Shown: positions 55,357 to 63,536, numbered from the stretch's first letter. The stretch: DNA of 64,000 bases from Aeriscardovia sp040773385 (GCA_040773385.1 JAXGWH010000003.1:4837-68836), one strand, 5' to 3'. Notes: generated by a model from the sequence alone, not told the origin. A program made the numbers and translations.

Positions 55357-56170
55357 TGTGATCCTTCCTGTCATTGTGATCCTTCCTGTTTGATGTGACC
55401 TGCTTGATGGTGTGATCTGTCTCGCCCGTCTCCGGGTCGGCGAGGTCGCACGGGTTGAGGCGCCCGTCCTGCAGGGTCTCAAGGGTCTTGAGACAGTCTG
55501 CGATGTCCATCTCCACCTCCGCCTCGTTCGTGCGGTCCTCCTTGGCGAAGTAGAGCGGGTACATCTTCTGCTGGCGGCGCAGGGCGATGCCGTCCCAGAC
55601 CGACATCTCGAAGCCGAAGCCGCTGCCGAAGAACTGCCAGACGATGGCGCTGTCCTTCGGCAGGGGAATGGCCAGACCCGTCCGCGTTTCCACGAGGGCG
55701 AGGACCTTCGGCTCGCGTGCCATGCCGGGGACGCGCAGGATATCCCGGTCGATGAGCGGGCGTGCGTCGAGTGCGGAGATGTACTGGTGCGGTTCGTCCC
55801 AGTCCGGCACGATCCTGCCGTGCGACGGCGTGTAGCGCATGAAGAAGTCGGCCGTGGTCTGGCTGTTGTATGGCGCGGACTGCCGCAGCGCGGACATGTC
55901 GAGGATGATCCTGTTGAGCCTGCCGCCCTGCCACTGACGTTCGCCGGTGGGATTCGACCAGTTGTGGAAGACGGGCCGGCAGCAGAGCGGGTTTCCGTCA
56001 CTGTCGAGGGGCATCGTGGAGAACTTTCTGAAACTGAGGATGTGGAAGTTCGGGGCGACCGGTCCGATCGCCTCCAGCTGCTCCTCGATCCTTCGCGGGG
56101 CGTCCTCCTCGGAGGTGTCGCCGACCCAGATGATGCCGTCCGCGAAGCTGCGGTCATTGTAAGGAATCAT
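55343..56170 (-). CDS. Unrecognised soluble protein, partner of zinc-ribbon gene
   Basis: A 275-residue protein with a well-mixed, globular composition and no membrane segment; I do not recognise a family. It starts 'MIPYNDRSFADGIIWVGDTS' and contains 'NPLCCRPVFHNWSNP', 'ADFFMRYTPSHGRIVPDWDE' and 'FFGSGFGFEMSVWDGIALRR'. The aromatic, glycine-rich middle suggests a beta-rich fold. The C-terminus 'RKDHNDRKDHNDTD' comes from a duplicated 18-bp unit. The ATG has an AGGAAGGA site. A lower-GC gap of 572 nt upstream should hold its promoter. No function is proposed. Confidence 0.7.
   Translation of the reverse strand: MIPYNDRSFADGIIWVGDTSEEDAPRRIEEQLEAIGPVAPNFHILSFRKFSTMPLDSDGNPLCCRPVFHNWSNPTGERQWQGGRLNRIILDMSALRQSAPYNSQTTADFFMRYTPSHGRIVPDWDEPHQYISALDARPLIDRDILRVPGMAREPKVLALVETRTGLAIPLPKDSAIVWQFFGSGFGFEMSVWDGIALRRQQKMYPLYFAKEDRTNEAEVEMDIADCLKTLETLQDGRLNPCDLADPETGETDHTIKQVTSNRKDHNDRKDHNDTD
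55354..55389 (-). repeat. Tandem 18-bp duplication carrying ribosome site and start codon
   Basis: Two adjacent identical 18-bp units each read ACAGGAAGGATCACAATG on the minus strand, so the gene at 54679 has two equally good ribosome sites and start codons 18 nt apart. Confidence 0.9.
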
Positions 56171-56742
56171 TGATGGTCCTTCCTTCTGTCTGTGTGGGGC
56201 TGTTCTGCTCTTACGGTGTCACCGGGATGCAGGATATGGTGTCAATATTCGATGTCGTCGCGCGGTTCTTATGTCGTGTCCATATCATTTTGTTGACCTT
56301 TCTGGAAACCGTTTCTTGCGGCTCTCACAGGTATCGCGCGTCCGAAAACGGAAATTTCGCCGTGGGTGAAAAATAGTATGAACAGACTTGAAGGAAAAGA
56401 ACTGTTATTTCAAATAAAAATCAGATTGGTATTAAAAGGCGTTCAAAAATCCGCTGATGACGGTCGAGAAAATACGGGTCAAAAAAATTGCAGAACAGAT
56501 CTCGTATATGCGGCCGACCGGTCTGGCGGTAGAGGAGTGCAATTATCAAAGAAATGTTGAATAGGGCAGATCCGCAAGGTCGCGGGCGGCAGCTCTCTGT
56601 AGCAGGAACCTGTGCCGACGTGCGTGGTCGGCACAGGCACGGTCTGCACATGCGCGGTCGGCACATGCGCGGTCGTGTTCACCCTCCTCCGAGTGTGATG
56701 AGGTCCCCGCCTCACCCATGGCCGGGATCTGCTTGGGTGGGT
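56171..56742. other. Low-GC gap within accessory patch
   Basis: From about 56220 to 56580 the base composition is clearly richer in A and T than anywhere else in the window. It holds the palindrome GAAACCGTTTC (56305-56315) and A-tracts, and must contain the promoter for the gene starting at 56170. A plus-strand frame at 56366-56560 has no ribosome site and I do not call it. The right end has 15-bp tandem repeats. Confidence 0.6.
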
Positions 56743-56746
56743 TCAC
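56546..56746 (-). CDS. Possible small repeat-containing ORF after zeta toxin
   Basis: A 66-codon frame starts with GTG overlapping the toxin stop (GTGA). It encodes 'EHDRACADRACADRACADHA', a 5-residue repeat from the 15-bp DNA repeats. The overlap suggests coupling, but the composition is odd and no homology is recognised. It may simply be a non-coding repeat. Confidence 0.25.
   Translation of the reverse strand: MNPPKQIPAMGEAGTSSHSEEGEHDRACADRACADRACADHARRHRFLLQRAAARDLADLPYSTFL
56631..56675. repeat. 15-bp tandem repeats
   Basis: Two exact units GCACATGCGCGGTCG (56646-56660, 56661-56675) follow a related unit (56631-56645), and a fourth degenerate one lies before them. Confidence 0.85.
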
Positions 56747-57657
56747 TCACCCGTGAGGGCGGTGAGGGTGTCGAGCTCGGCGGTGACGGCCGATTTGTCG
56801 TCGTCGGAGACGCGCAGCGAGGGCAGGGCACGGTGCATCGCGGCGATCGCGGTCTCCGCCTTCTGACGTTCCTGCACGGTGAGGGCGCGGCCATACTCCT
56901 GCGCCCAGGCCTGATAACCGGCCTCGGCGGCGGATGCCCTGCCTTCCTCTGTGGCGGATGCCCGGCCTTCAGTATCGGCTGATGTCGTGCCCTTCTTGTC
57001 GGCGGGTGCCTGACCGCCCTCGGCGGCGGAATCGTAGATGACATGCCCGGCGCTCGCCACCGAGAACCGGTCGATGAGGGGACTGGCGGCGATGGCGCGG
57101 ACGTTGCCGGCGAGGGCGTCGAAGATCGTCTGCTGCGCGGCGGGCGGCGTCCACCGCGCCTCCTGCCCGCCCAGCGCGTCAGAGACGAAGCGCGAGAGGG
57201 CGCGCAGCCGGGAGAGGACGGGCGGGGTCGCCACCACGAGCGCGTGTGTGGCCCGCCCCAGCCGCTTCGCTTCCGTCGCCGCGCCGAGCACGGTCGAGAG
57301 TGTGCGCCAGGTGCCCTCGATGCTGATGGAATAGCCGTTCTCGTTGGCATAGGAGACGGACCGGGCGATCCAGCGGCCGCTGGCATGGCCGGTCTTCTTC
57401 GGCATCTCCAGGGGTTTGTCGCGCACGAGCTCGGTGTAGACGGGGTAGAAGCGGCGCAGGTCGTCGCCGATGACCGGGATGATCGCGTGGGCGGGGTTGA
57501 GGCGCATGGCGACGGACGCGCCGAGCGTCTTGCCGGCGCCGGGCTGGCCGCCGAGGAAGACGGTGACGGGCCGCTGCTCGGCGGTGGCGCCGGTAAAGAT
57601 GACATGACGGATCTGTTGGTCGAAGATTCTGGCGAAATCGTCCTCATGCAGCCGCAT
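56743..57657 (-). CDS. Zeta-family toxin kinase
   Basis: The 304-residue protein has the Walker A 'FLGGQPGAGKT' (Lys43), the aspartate pair in 'VIGDDLRRFYPVYTELV' (about residues 65-66) and 'SISIEGTWR', the layout of zeta/PezT toxins. Known members phosphorylate UDP-N-acetylglucosamine and so block peptidoglycan synthesis; some relatives have other substrates. The core ends near residue 215. A C-terminal extension contains the repeat 'EGRASATEEGRASAAE' and a helical end. The ATG at 57657 overlaps the antitoxin gene by 14 nt. Confidence 0.88.
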   Translation of the reverse strand: MRLHEDDFARIFDQQIRHVIFTGATAEQRPVTVFLGGQPGAGKTLGASVAMRLNPAHAIIPVIGDDLRRFYPVYTELVRDKPLEMPKKTGHASGRWIARSVSYANENGYSISIEGTWRTLSTVLGAATEAKRLGRATHALVVATPPVLSRLRALSRFVSDALGGQEARWTPPAAQQTIFDALAGNVRAIAASPLIDRFSVASAGHVIYDSAAEGGQAPADKKGTTSADTEGRASATEEGRASAAEAGYQAWAQEYGRALTVQERQKAETAIAAMHRALPSLRVSDDDKSAVTAELDTLTALTGE

Positions 57658-57964
57658 TGCCCGCCTCCTTCCTGGTGGCCTGCCCGTCGGCGGCCGTCCG
57701 CGCATCGAGGACGCGGGAGAGCTCCTGAGCCCGCCGCACCCAGCGGTCATAGGCGTCGATCTGCGCCTGGCGGTCATCGGTGGGGATGGCCGCGCGCTCC
57801 AGCTGCAGTTTCTGCTGTGCGGTGAGCCAGCGGTCCATCTCCTCCTTGTCGTCCTGCTTCATGGCGAGATAGAAGAGGTCGGACATCGCCCCGCCGAGGC
57901 GCGTTCCCGCCTCGTACATGATGTCGTAGAGGACGACATCGTCCAGCATGTCGGCGTCGAGCAT
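57644..57964 (-). CDS. Probable cognate antitoxin of the zeta toxin
   Basis: A 106-residue acidic, helical protein directly upstream of and overlapping the toxin gene, the expected order for an antitoxin. 'MYEAGTRLGGAMSDLFYLAM' and 'MDRWLTAQQKLQLERAAIPT' suggest a three-helix bundle, as in epsilon antitoxins, but sequence identity to epsilon or PezA is not evident by eye. It has no visible DNA-binding domain, so another factor may control the operon. An AAAGGAG site precedes the ATG. Confidence 0.7.
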   Translation of the reverse strand: MLDADMLDDVVLYDIMYEAGTRLGGAMSDLFYLAMKQDDKEEMDRWLTAQQKLQLERAAIPTDDRQAQIDAYDRWVRRAQELSRVLDARTAADGQATRKEAGNAAA

Positions 57965-58463
57965 GATGGCAGCTCCTTTGTCTCTCTCCGGCGCCCCATC
58001 GGACCGATGGTGCCGCGTTTCTTTCGATCGTAGCGAGGGCGGCAGGGCCGTGGTCAGGGCGCGACGGTCGGCAGGCGGTCTTCGGCACAGAACGCACAAA
58101 GAGGGGAAACAATCGTGTGTGACCGTTCACTTCCGGGGGTTGGAACGCGTGCCAAATTTCATCTATATCGACTTTTGCGGCGTGCTGAAGACAGTGGTGA
58201 AAGTCTGGGAAGATTGTTAAGAATCGTTGGAATGACAGGGATAACAGGAAACCGGGCGACGGTGCCCCATGAGCTTCCTGAAAGATCTCCGAGGCTCTTT
58301 TCTACTCTTTCAGAGCTTGTTACGGGCGGTTGTTCATCTTTCTGTAACATAACTCGTTTACTTTTTTCAGCAATGCAACGCACCGATGGCGGATCGCCAT
58401 TGCGGGTCCGCAAGGACAGGCGCTCCGATCGGCGGTGCGGGCATCGAGATTGAGGAGAACATT
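57965..58463. promoter_or_regulatory. Intergenic region between TA operon and oppA-like gene
   Basis: It carries the divergent promoters of the toxin-antitoxin pair and the first binding-protein gene. The near-palindrome TTGGAACGCGTGCCAA at 58140-58155 has a CG centre and could be an operator. The stretch 58200-58380 is lower in GC and should hold the plus-strand promoter, but I cannot fix its -10 box. No gene is seen. Confidence 0.4.
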
Positions 58464-60113
58464 ATGAACAAGACAAAGCTTGTTGCGGGCGTGGCCGCCC
58501 TGTCGGCCTTCGCCTTCGCACTGAGCGGCTGCGGCAACGGCGGTTCGTCATCGTCGTCCGCATCCGGCAAGAAAGCAGCCAAGGCGGCAGACATTGTTGT
58601 CAATGGCTGCGAGCCACAGAATCCGCTCGTCACTACGAACACGAACGAGACCTGCGGCGGGAACGTGATGGGCCTTTTCGAGTCCGGCCTGACCGCCATC
58701 AACCCGGAAGGCCAGACAAAGCTCGAGGTCGCAAAGTCCATTACCGCAAACTCCAACAACACAAAGTTCGATATCAAGCTGAAGGATTGGAAGTTCAGCA
58801 ACGGCAAGACGGTCAAGGCCGAGAACTTCACACGCGCCTGGAGCTACGGTGCCAACGCGTCCAACGCGCAGCTGAGCTCCGACTTCTTCTCCGTCATCAA
58901 GGGCTTTGACGCCCTGCAGAAGAAGGGCGTTGACAAGAACGCACAGCTGTCCGGGCTCAAGATCGTCAACGACAAGGAGTTCACGGTCGAGCTGAACGCC
59001 CCGTCTTCCCCGTTCGAGACACGCCTTGCCTACGTGTCCTACGCGCCGCTTGACGACTCGTTCTTCAAGAATCCAAAGGCTGCAGGCCAGAAGCCGGTTG
59101 GTGATGGCGCCTACAACTTCGATTCCTGGAACCACAACCAGTCGATCAAGCTCGTCAAGAACAAGAACTACAAGGGCATTCTTCCTGCGAAGAACGCATC
59201 GGTGACCTTCAAGGTCTACACGGATCCGCAGGCCGCCTACTCCGATGTTCAGGCCGGCAACCTCGACGCAATCGACACGATCCCGACTTCCCAGACGAAG
59301 ACCTTCCGCCACGATTCGTCGATCAACCCGTACGACAAGGGCGGCTCGGTCACCCAGCAGATGTCGCTTCTTTCCAACGAACCGCATTGGAATGTCAACA
59401 CCAAGGAAGGCGTGCTCCGTCGCCAGGCCGTTTCCGTGGCGATCAATCGCCAGCAGATCATCGACAAGGTGCTCAATGGTTTGGGCACTCCTACTACCGA
59501 TTACCTTGCTCCGCCAATTCAGGGCTACAGCACGACCCTCAAGGGTGTTGAGAACCTGAAGTTCAGTGCTTCCCGCGCCAAGCAGCTGTGGGATCAGGCC
59601 AACAAGATTTCCGCATGGCCGAAGGGCAAGGAAATCGACTTCTACTACAACGCTGATGGTGGTGGCAAGGACGTTTTCGACGCCATTGCCAACCAGGTGA
59701 AGAACGTGCTCGGCGTGCCGACCAAGTCGGTTGCTGTCGCCACCTTCCAGCAGTTCCGCGATCAGATCTCGCAGAAGAAGCTGCACGGCTGGTTCCGCTC
59801 CGGCTGGCAGCCTGACTACCCGTCCGCCGAGGATTACCTGTACCCGCTCTTCGATTCGGCCTCCGCTGACGGGAATGGCTCCAATGATGCCCAGTACAAG
59901 AATCCGAAGGTTGACGCGCTGCTCTCCAAGGCAGCTGCAGCCAGCCCGGCGGCTTCCATCAAGATCTACCAGCAGGCAGAGGAAGTCCTTCTCAACGACC
60001 TGCCGGCCATCCCGCTCTACAACGCTGCTGCCGCAGGCGCTTCCGCCAAGCAGGTCAAGGGCTACCGGATGAGCTGGCAGAACGAGCCGGTCTTCCAGGA
60101 ACTCACCAAGTGA
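58464..60113 (+). CDS. Family 5 solute-binding lipoprotein (OppA type), copy 1
   Basis: The 549-residue protein has a signal peptide and lipobox LSGC (Cys23), then a family 5 fold, with 'WKFSNGKTVKAENFTRAWSY' and 'FYYNADGGGKDVFDAIANQV'. Such proteins bind oligopeptides or related solutes outside the cell for an Opp/Dpp importer. It is a close paralogue of the next gene. No permease or ATPase genes are adjacent, so the transporter must be elsewhere. From about 59450 on, codons ending in T or A are more frequent than in copy 2, a mosaic sign. A GAGGAG site precedes the ATG. Confidence 0.92.
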   Translation: MNKTKLVAGVAALSAFAFALSGCGNGGSSSSSASGKKAAKAADIVVNGCEPQNPLVTTNTNETCGGNVMGLFESGLTAINPEGQTKLEVAKSITANSNNTKFDIKLKDWKFSNGKTVKAENFTRAWSYGANASNAQLSSDFFSVIKGFDALQKKGVDKNAQLSGLKIVNDKEFTVELNAPSSPFETRLAYVSYAPLDDSFFKNPKAAGQKPVGDGAYNFDSWNHNQSIKLVKNKNYKGILPAKNASVTFKVYTDPQAAYSDVQAGNLDAIDTIPTSQTKTFRHDSSINPYDKGGSVTQQMSLLSNEPHWNVNTKEGVLRRQAVSVAINRQQIIDKVLNGLGTPTTDYLAPPIQGYSTTLKGVENLKFSASRAKQLWDQANKISAWPKGKEIDFYYNADGGGKDVFDAIANQVKNVLGVPTKSVAVATFQQFRDQISQKKLHGWFRSGWQPDYPSAEDYLYPLFDSASADGNGSNDAQYKNPKVDALLSKAAAASPAASIKIYQQAEEVLLNDLPAIPLYNAAAAGASAKQVKGYRMSWQNEPVFQELTK

Positions 60114-60399
60114 GATTCTGACCGCGACGGCAGGAGCCTGATGCCAGGGCCTGATGGTTCCCATCAGGACACCCTGCCGGTCGCATTGACCGTGCAGACG
60201 GTCATCACATGATCTTCCCCATCCTCGGGTGGGGATGGTCTCCTCAGAGATGCAAGGGCGGTTCGGCTTCGGCCGGGCCGCCCTTCGTTATGCCCGGGCT
60301 TGTCATATCCTTCTCCGGCCCCCGGTATGGTAGGGGACTGTTTGGTCCCGGAAGCGGGGCCTTATTTTGTGAGAGGTTTTGTGAGAGGGGAAAGAAAGA
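60114..60399. other. Gap between paired oppA-like genes with two hairpins
   Basis: CCTGATGG/CCATCAGG (60150-60168) is a short hairpin. AAGGGCGGTTCGGC (60254-60267) pairs over 14 bp with 60272-60285 around a TTCG tetraloop, a very stable terminator-like stem without a T run. The second gene therefore probably has its own promoter near 60310-60375. Confidence 0.6.
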
Positions 60400-62040
60400 A
60401 TGCGTAAAGCACAGATTGCCTCGATCGCCGCGCTGTGTGCCGGCGTCATCGCGCTCGCCGGCTGCGGCGGCAATTCGTCCTCGTCCTCATCAGCCACGGG
60501 CGACAAATCACAGATCGCCGTCTATGGCTGCGAGCCCCAGCACAAGCTCATCACCACCAACACCAACGAGACGTGCGGCGGCAACCCGATGAGCATGCTT
60601 TATTCCGGCCTCACCGGTTATTCCGCGGACGGGCAGACGAAGCTCGAGATCGCCCAGTCGATCACTCCGAACTCCGACAACACCCAGTATGACATCAAGC
60701 TTAAAGACTGGAAGTTCTCCGACGGTTCGACCGTCAAGGCGGAGAACTTCACGAAGGCATGGAGCTACGGCGCCAATGCCACCAACGCCCAGGTGTCCTC
60801 CAACTTCTTCAGCATGATCAAGGGCTACGACGACCTGCAGAAGAAGGGCACCGACAAGAACGCCCAGCTCTCCGGCCTCAAGATCGCCAATGACAAGGAG
60901 TTCACCGTCGAGCTCAACGAGCCGACCTCCACGTTCAAGCAGCAGCTCGGCTACGTCGCCTTCTCGCCGCTGCCGGACTCGTTCTTCAAGAACCCGACGA
61001 CTTTCGGCGAGCATCCGGTCAGCGACGGCCCGTATACGCTCCAGCAGTGGAACCACAACCAGTCGATCGTCATGGTGAAGAACAAGTACTACCACGGCAT
61101 CGACAAAGTGCAGAACTCACAGCTCACGTTCAAGATCTACACCTCGCCGGACGCCGCCTACGCGGACATCCAGTCGGGCAACCTCGACGCGATGGACACC
61201 GTGCCGACCGCCGACCATCGCTCGTTCCGCAAGGATCCGAGCGTCAAGGGCTACGCCCAGCCGGGCAGCTCCATCTTCGAGCTCTCCATCCTCGCCAACG
61301 AGCCGCACTGGGATGTGAACACGGATGAGGGCAGGCTCCGCCGCAAGGCGCTGTCGATGTCCATCAACCGCGACCAGATCATCACCAAGGTGAACTACGG
61401 CCTGGGCAAGGCCGCCACCGACTTCGCCGCGCCGAAGATCCCGGGCCACACGAGCAGCCGCACGCTCAAGGGCTCCGACGTGCTCGCCTACAATCCGACC
61501 AAGGCAAAGCAGTACTGGTCCCAGGCCAACGCCCTGTCCAAGTGGGACAACTCGAAGACCCTCGACTTCTACTACAGCGCCGACGGCGGCAGCAAGGATC
61601 TGTTCTCCGCCATCGCCAACCAGGTGAAGAACACGCTGGGCATCAAGACCCGCCCGGTCGCAGTCGCCACGTTCTCCCAGTATTCCGATATGGTCAACCA
61701 GTACAAGATCCACGGTGTGATGATGAGCTCGTGGCAGCCTGACTACCCGTCCATCGAGAACTATCTCAAGCCGATGTTCTCCACCTCGGCCGCGGACGGC
61801 AAGGGTTCCAACAGCTCCAACTACAAGAACAGCGAGTTCGACGCCCTGCTGACGAAGGCGGCCAGCTCGCCCGACAACGAGGCGGACGCCCTCTACAAGC
61901 AGGCCGAGGAGATCCTCTTCCGCGATCTGCCGAACATCCCGATCTACAACCAGGATGCCACGGGCGTGGCGACGGCCTCCGTCAAGGGCTTCACGATGAA
62001 CTGGCAGAGCCTGCCGGTCTACAACCAGCTGCACCGCTGA
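60400..62040 (+). CDS. Family 5 solute-binding lipoprotein (OppA type), copy 2
   Basis: The 546-residue protein has lipobox LAGC (Cys22) and the same layout as copy 1: 'YGCEPQHKLITTNTNETCGG' matches copy 1's 'NGCEPQNPLVTTNTNETCGG', including two cysteines that could form a disulfide. The ligand-pocket region differs ('TDFAAPKIPGHTSSRTL' here), suggesting a different or broader specificity. Codon use is uniformly GC-rich, like the core genes. A GAGAGGGG site precedes the ATG. Confidence 0.92.
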   Translation: MRKAQIASIAALCAGVIALAGCGGNSSSSSSATGDKSQIAVYGCEPQHKLITTNTNETCGGNPMSMLYSGLTGYSADGQTKLEIAQSITPNSDNTQYDIKLKDWKFSDGSTVKAENFTKAWSYGANATNAQVSSNFFSMIKGYDDLQKKGTDKNAQLSGLKIANDKEFTVELNEPTSTFKQQLGYVAFSPLPDSFFKNPTTFGEHPVSDGPYTLQQWNHNQSIVMVKNKYYHGIDKVQNSQLTFKIYTSPDAAYADIQSGNLDAMDTVPTADHRSFRKDPSVKGYAQPGSSIFELSILANEPHWDVNTDEGRLRRKALSMSINRDQIITKVNYGLGKAATDFAAPKIPGHTSSRTLKGSDVLAYNPTKAKQYWSQANALSKWDNSKTLDFYYSADGGSKDLFSAIANQVKNTLGIKTRPVAVATFSQYSDMVNQYKIHGVMMSSWQPDYPSIENYLKPMFSTSAADGKGSNSSNYKNSEFDALLTKAASSPDNEADALYKQAEEILFRDLPNIPIYNQDATGVATASVKGFTMNWQSLPVYNQLHR

Positions 62041-62062
62041 GGCCCGTGTGACAGCCGATCGA

Positions 62063-62086
62063 TATCGGATAGTCGCCTATCCGATA
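62063..62086. repeat. Perfect 10-bp inverted repeat
   Basis: TATCGGATAG (62063-62072) pairs with CTATCCGATA (62077-62086) around TCGC, just after the stop of copy 2. It may be a first hairpin of the transcript end or a protein site. Confidence 0.8.
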
Positions 62087-62152
62087 ACGGGATGCCAACG
62101 GGATAGCTGATAACGTAGCTGATAAATGATCTGACAACTGAAGACTGTCGAT

Positions 62153-62192
62153 GACGGCCGGTCCCTCGATCCTGGGGGATCGGCCGTTTTTT
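62153..62192 (+). terminator. Terminator after oppA-like copy 2
   Basis: ACGGCCG (62154-62160) with CGGCCGT (62181-62187) and extended pairing is followed by a T run. It lies at the end of the convergent MFS gene. Confidence 0.9.
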
Positions 62193-62196
62193 ATTC

Positions 62197-63393
62197 TCAC
62201 GCCCGGAGGGCGTCACCACGCTTTGCACGCAGCCGCTCGAAGAGGACGACCATCAGCACCAGGGCGGCGAGCAGGTACCAGGGGAAGAGCAGGATCGTGG
62301 TCGCCTGGGCGAGCAGGCCGAAGATCGGCGGCATCGCGAGCGAGCCGGTGTAGGCGAACGCCATCTGCATGCCGATGACCGCTTGTGACTTGTCCGCGCC
62401 GAAATAGGCGGGCGTGGAGTGGATGACCGTGGGGTAGACCGGCCCGCAGCCCAGCCCCACCAGCACGAGGCCGACGACCGTGGAGGCCGGCCGGGGCAGC
62501 GGCAGCAGGAGGACGAGGATCCCCACGCCGATGATGCCCTCGCCGATGCGGATGAGGACCGGGTCGGACAGGCGCATGGTGGCGAACCCGTTGAGGATCC
62601 TGCCCGCGGTGATGCCGAAGGTGAAGAGGGCGGCCCACTGCGCGGCGGTGGTCTTGTCGATCCCCAGGCCGGTGTGCATATAGCTGGACGCCCAGAGCAT
62701 CGCCGTGGATTCGATGGTGCAGTAGCAGAAGAACATGAGCAGGATCTCGGGCGCACCCTCGATGGCGAGGACCCCGCGGATGCCGAGCGGTCTGCGGGGC
62801 GCCGGAGGATCCGGTTCGTCGATCTTGACCGGCTCGGGCGTGACCGGGCGGCTCTTCCACAGCGGCAGCGAGGCGAAGAGGATGAGGACGAGCACGAGCT
62901 GGAGGACGGAGATCGAGCGGTAGCCGCCGCGCCAGCCCATATGGTGCAGGAGGGCGAAGCTGAGGATGTTCGGGCCGATGAGCGTGCCCAGGCCCCACAT
63001 GGCGTGCAGCCAGCTCATGTGCCGGCTCGCGTAGTGCAGCGCCACATAGTTGTTGAGCGCCGCGTCCACGCCGCCCGCGCCCAGGCCGTAGGGGATCGCG
63101 ATGAGCAGCAGCACCCAGTAGTTCGGGGCGAGCGAGAAGCCCAGCAGGGCGATCATCGTGAGGAAGACCGACCAGACTGTCACCTTTCCCGTCCCCAGCC
63201 TCATGGTCATCCGGTCGGAGAGGAGCGCCGAGACGATCGTGCCGGCGGAGATGACCATCGAGATGCCGCCCGCCCAGGAGAGCGGCACGCCCAGGTCGGG
63301 GGCCATCGTCGGCCAGGCGGCGCCCAGCAGCGGGTCCGGCAGGCCCAGGCTGATGAAGGCGAGATAGATGATGGCGAGAAGGAGATTGGCCAT
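62197..63393 (-). CDS. MFS transporter (sugar-porter type, FucP-like)
   Basis: The 398-residue protein has about twelve hydrophobic segments in two halves, with a polar central loop ('KSRPVTPEPVKIDEPDPPAP'). 'MAPDLGVPLSWAGGISMVIS' and 'HAMWGLGTLIGPNILSFALL' resemble MFS sugar:proton symporters of the fucose permease branch, but the substrate is not certain. The ATG is 6 nt after a TATTCT box on the minus strand, so a leaderless transcript is inferred. The stop lies a few bases after the opposing terminator. Confidence 0.82.
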   Translation of the reverse strand: MANLLLAIIYLAFISLGLPDPLLGAAWPTMAPDLGVPLSWAGGISMVISAGTIVSALLSDRMTMRLGTGKVTVWSVFLTMIALLGFSLAPNYWVLLLIAIPYGLGAGGVDAALNNYVALHYASRHMSWLHAMWGLGTLIGPNILSFALLHHMGWRGGYRSISVLQLVLVLILFASLPLWKSRPVTPEPVKIDEPDPPAPRRPLGIRGVLAIEGAPEILLMFFCYCTIESTAMLWASSYMHTGLGIDKTTAAQWAALFTFGITAGRILNGFATMRLSDPVLIRIGEGIIGVGILVLLLPLPRPASTVVGLVLVGLGCGPVYPTVIHSTPAYFGADKSQAVIGMQMAFAYTGSLAMPPIFGLLAQATTILLFPWYLLAALVLMVVLFERLRAKRGDALRA

Positions 63394-63399
63394 GCGTCC

Positions 63400-63405
63400 A
63401 GAATA
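63400..63405 (-). promoter_or_regulatory. -10 box for leaderless MFS transcript
   Basis: TATTCT on the minus strand, 6 nt before the ATG at 63393. Confidence 0.55.
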
Positions 63406-63530
63406 ACTGAATTATTTGCGCAATGAAAGAAAATAACAGTCAAAACAATCCGGGTCAATCCGGGTCATCAGCCATGATCACGGCGGGCCGGACGGCAGCC
63501 GGACGAAAGCCGAACGGGATCGAACACCTG

Positions 63531-63536
63531 TACGAT
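63531..63536 (+). promoter_or_regulatory. -10 box for leaderless dinB transcript
   Basis: TACGAT lies 6 nt before the dinB ATG. I see no clear LexA box in the 149-nt gap. Confidence 0.55.

Noticed and set aside
56366..56560. 64-codon plus-strand frame in the low-GC gap
   Set aside because: No ribosome site, no recognisable domain, and it runs against the direction of the surrounding genes.
58115..58453. 112-codon plus-strand frame before the first oppA-like gene
   Set aside because: No ribosome site, no recognisable domain, and it covers the probable promoter region.
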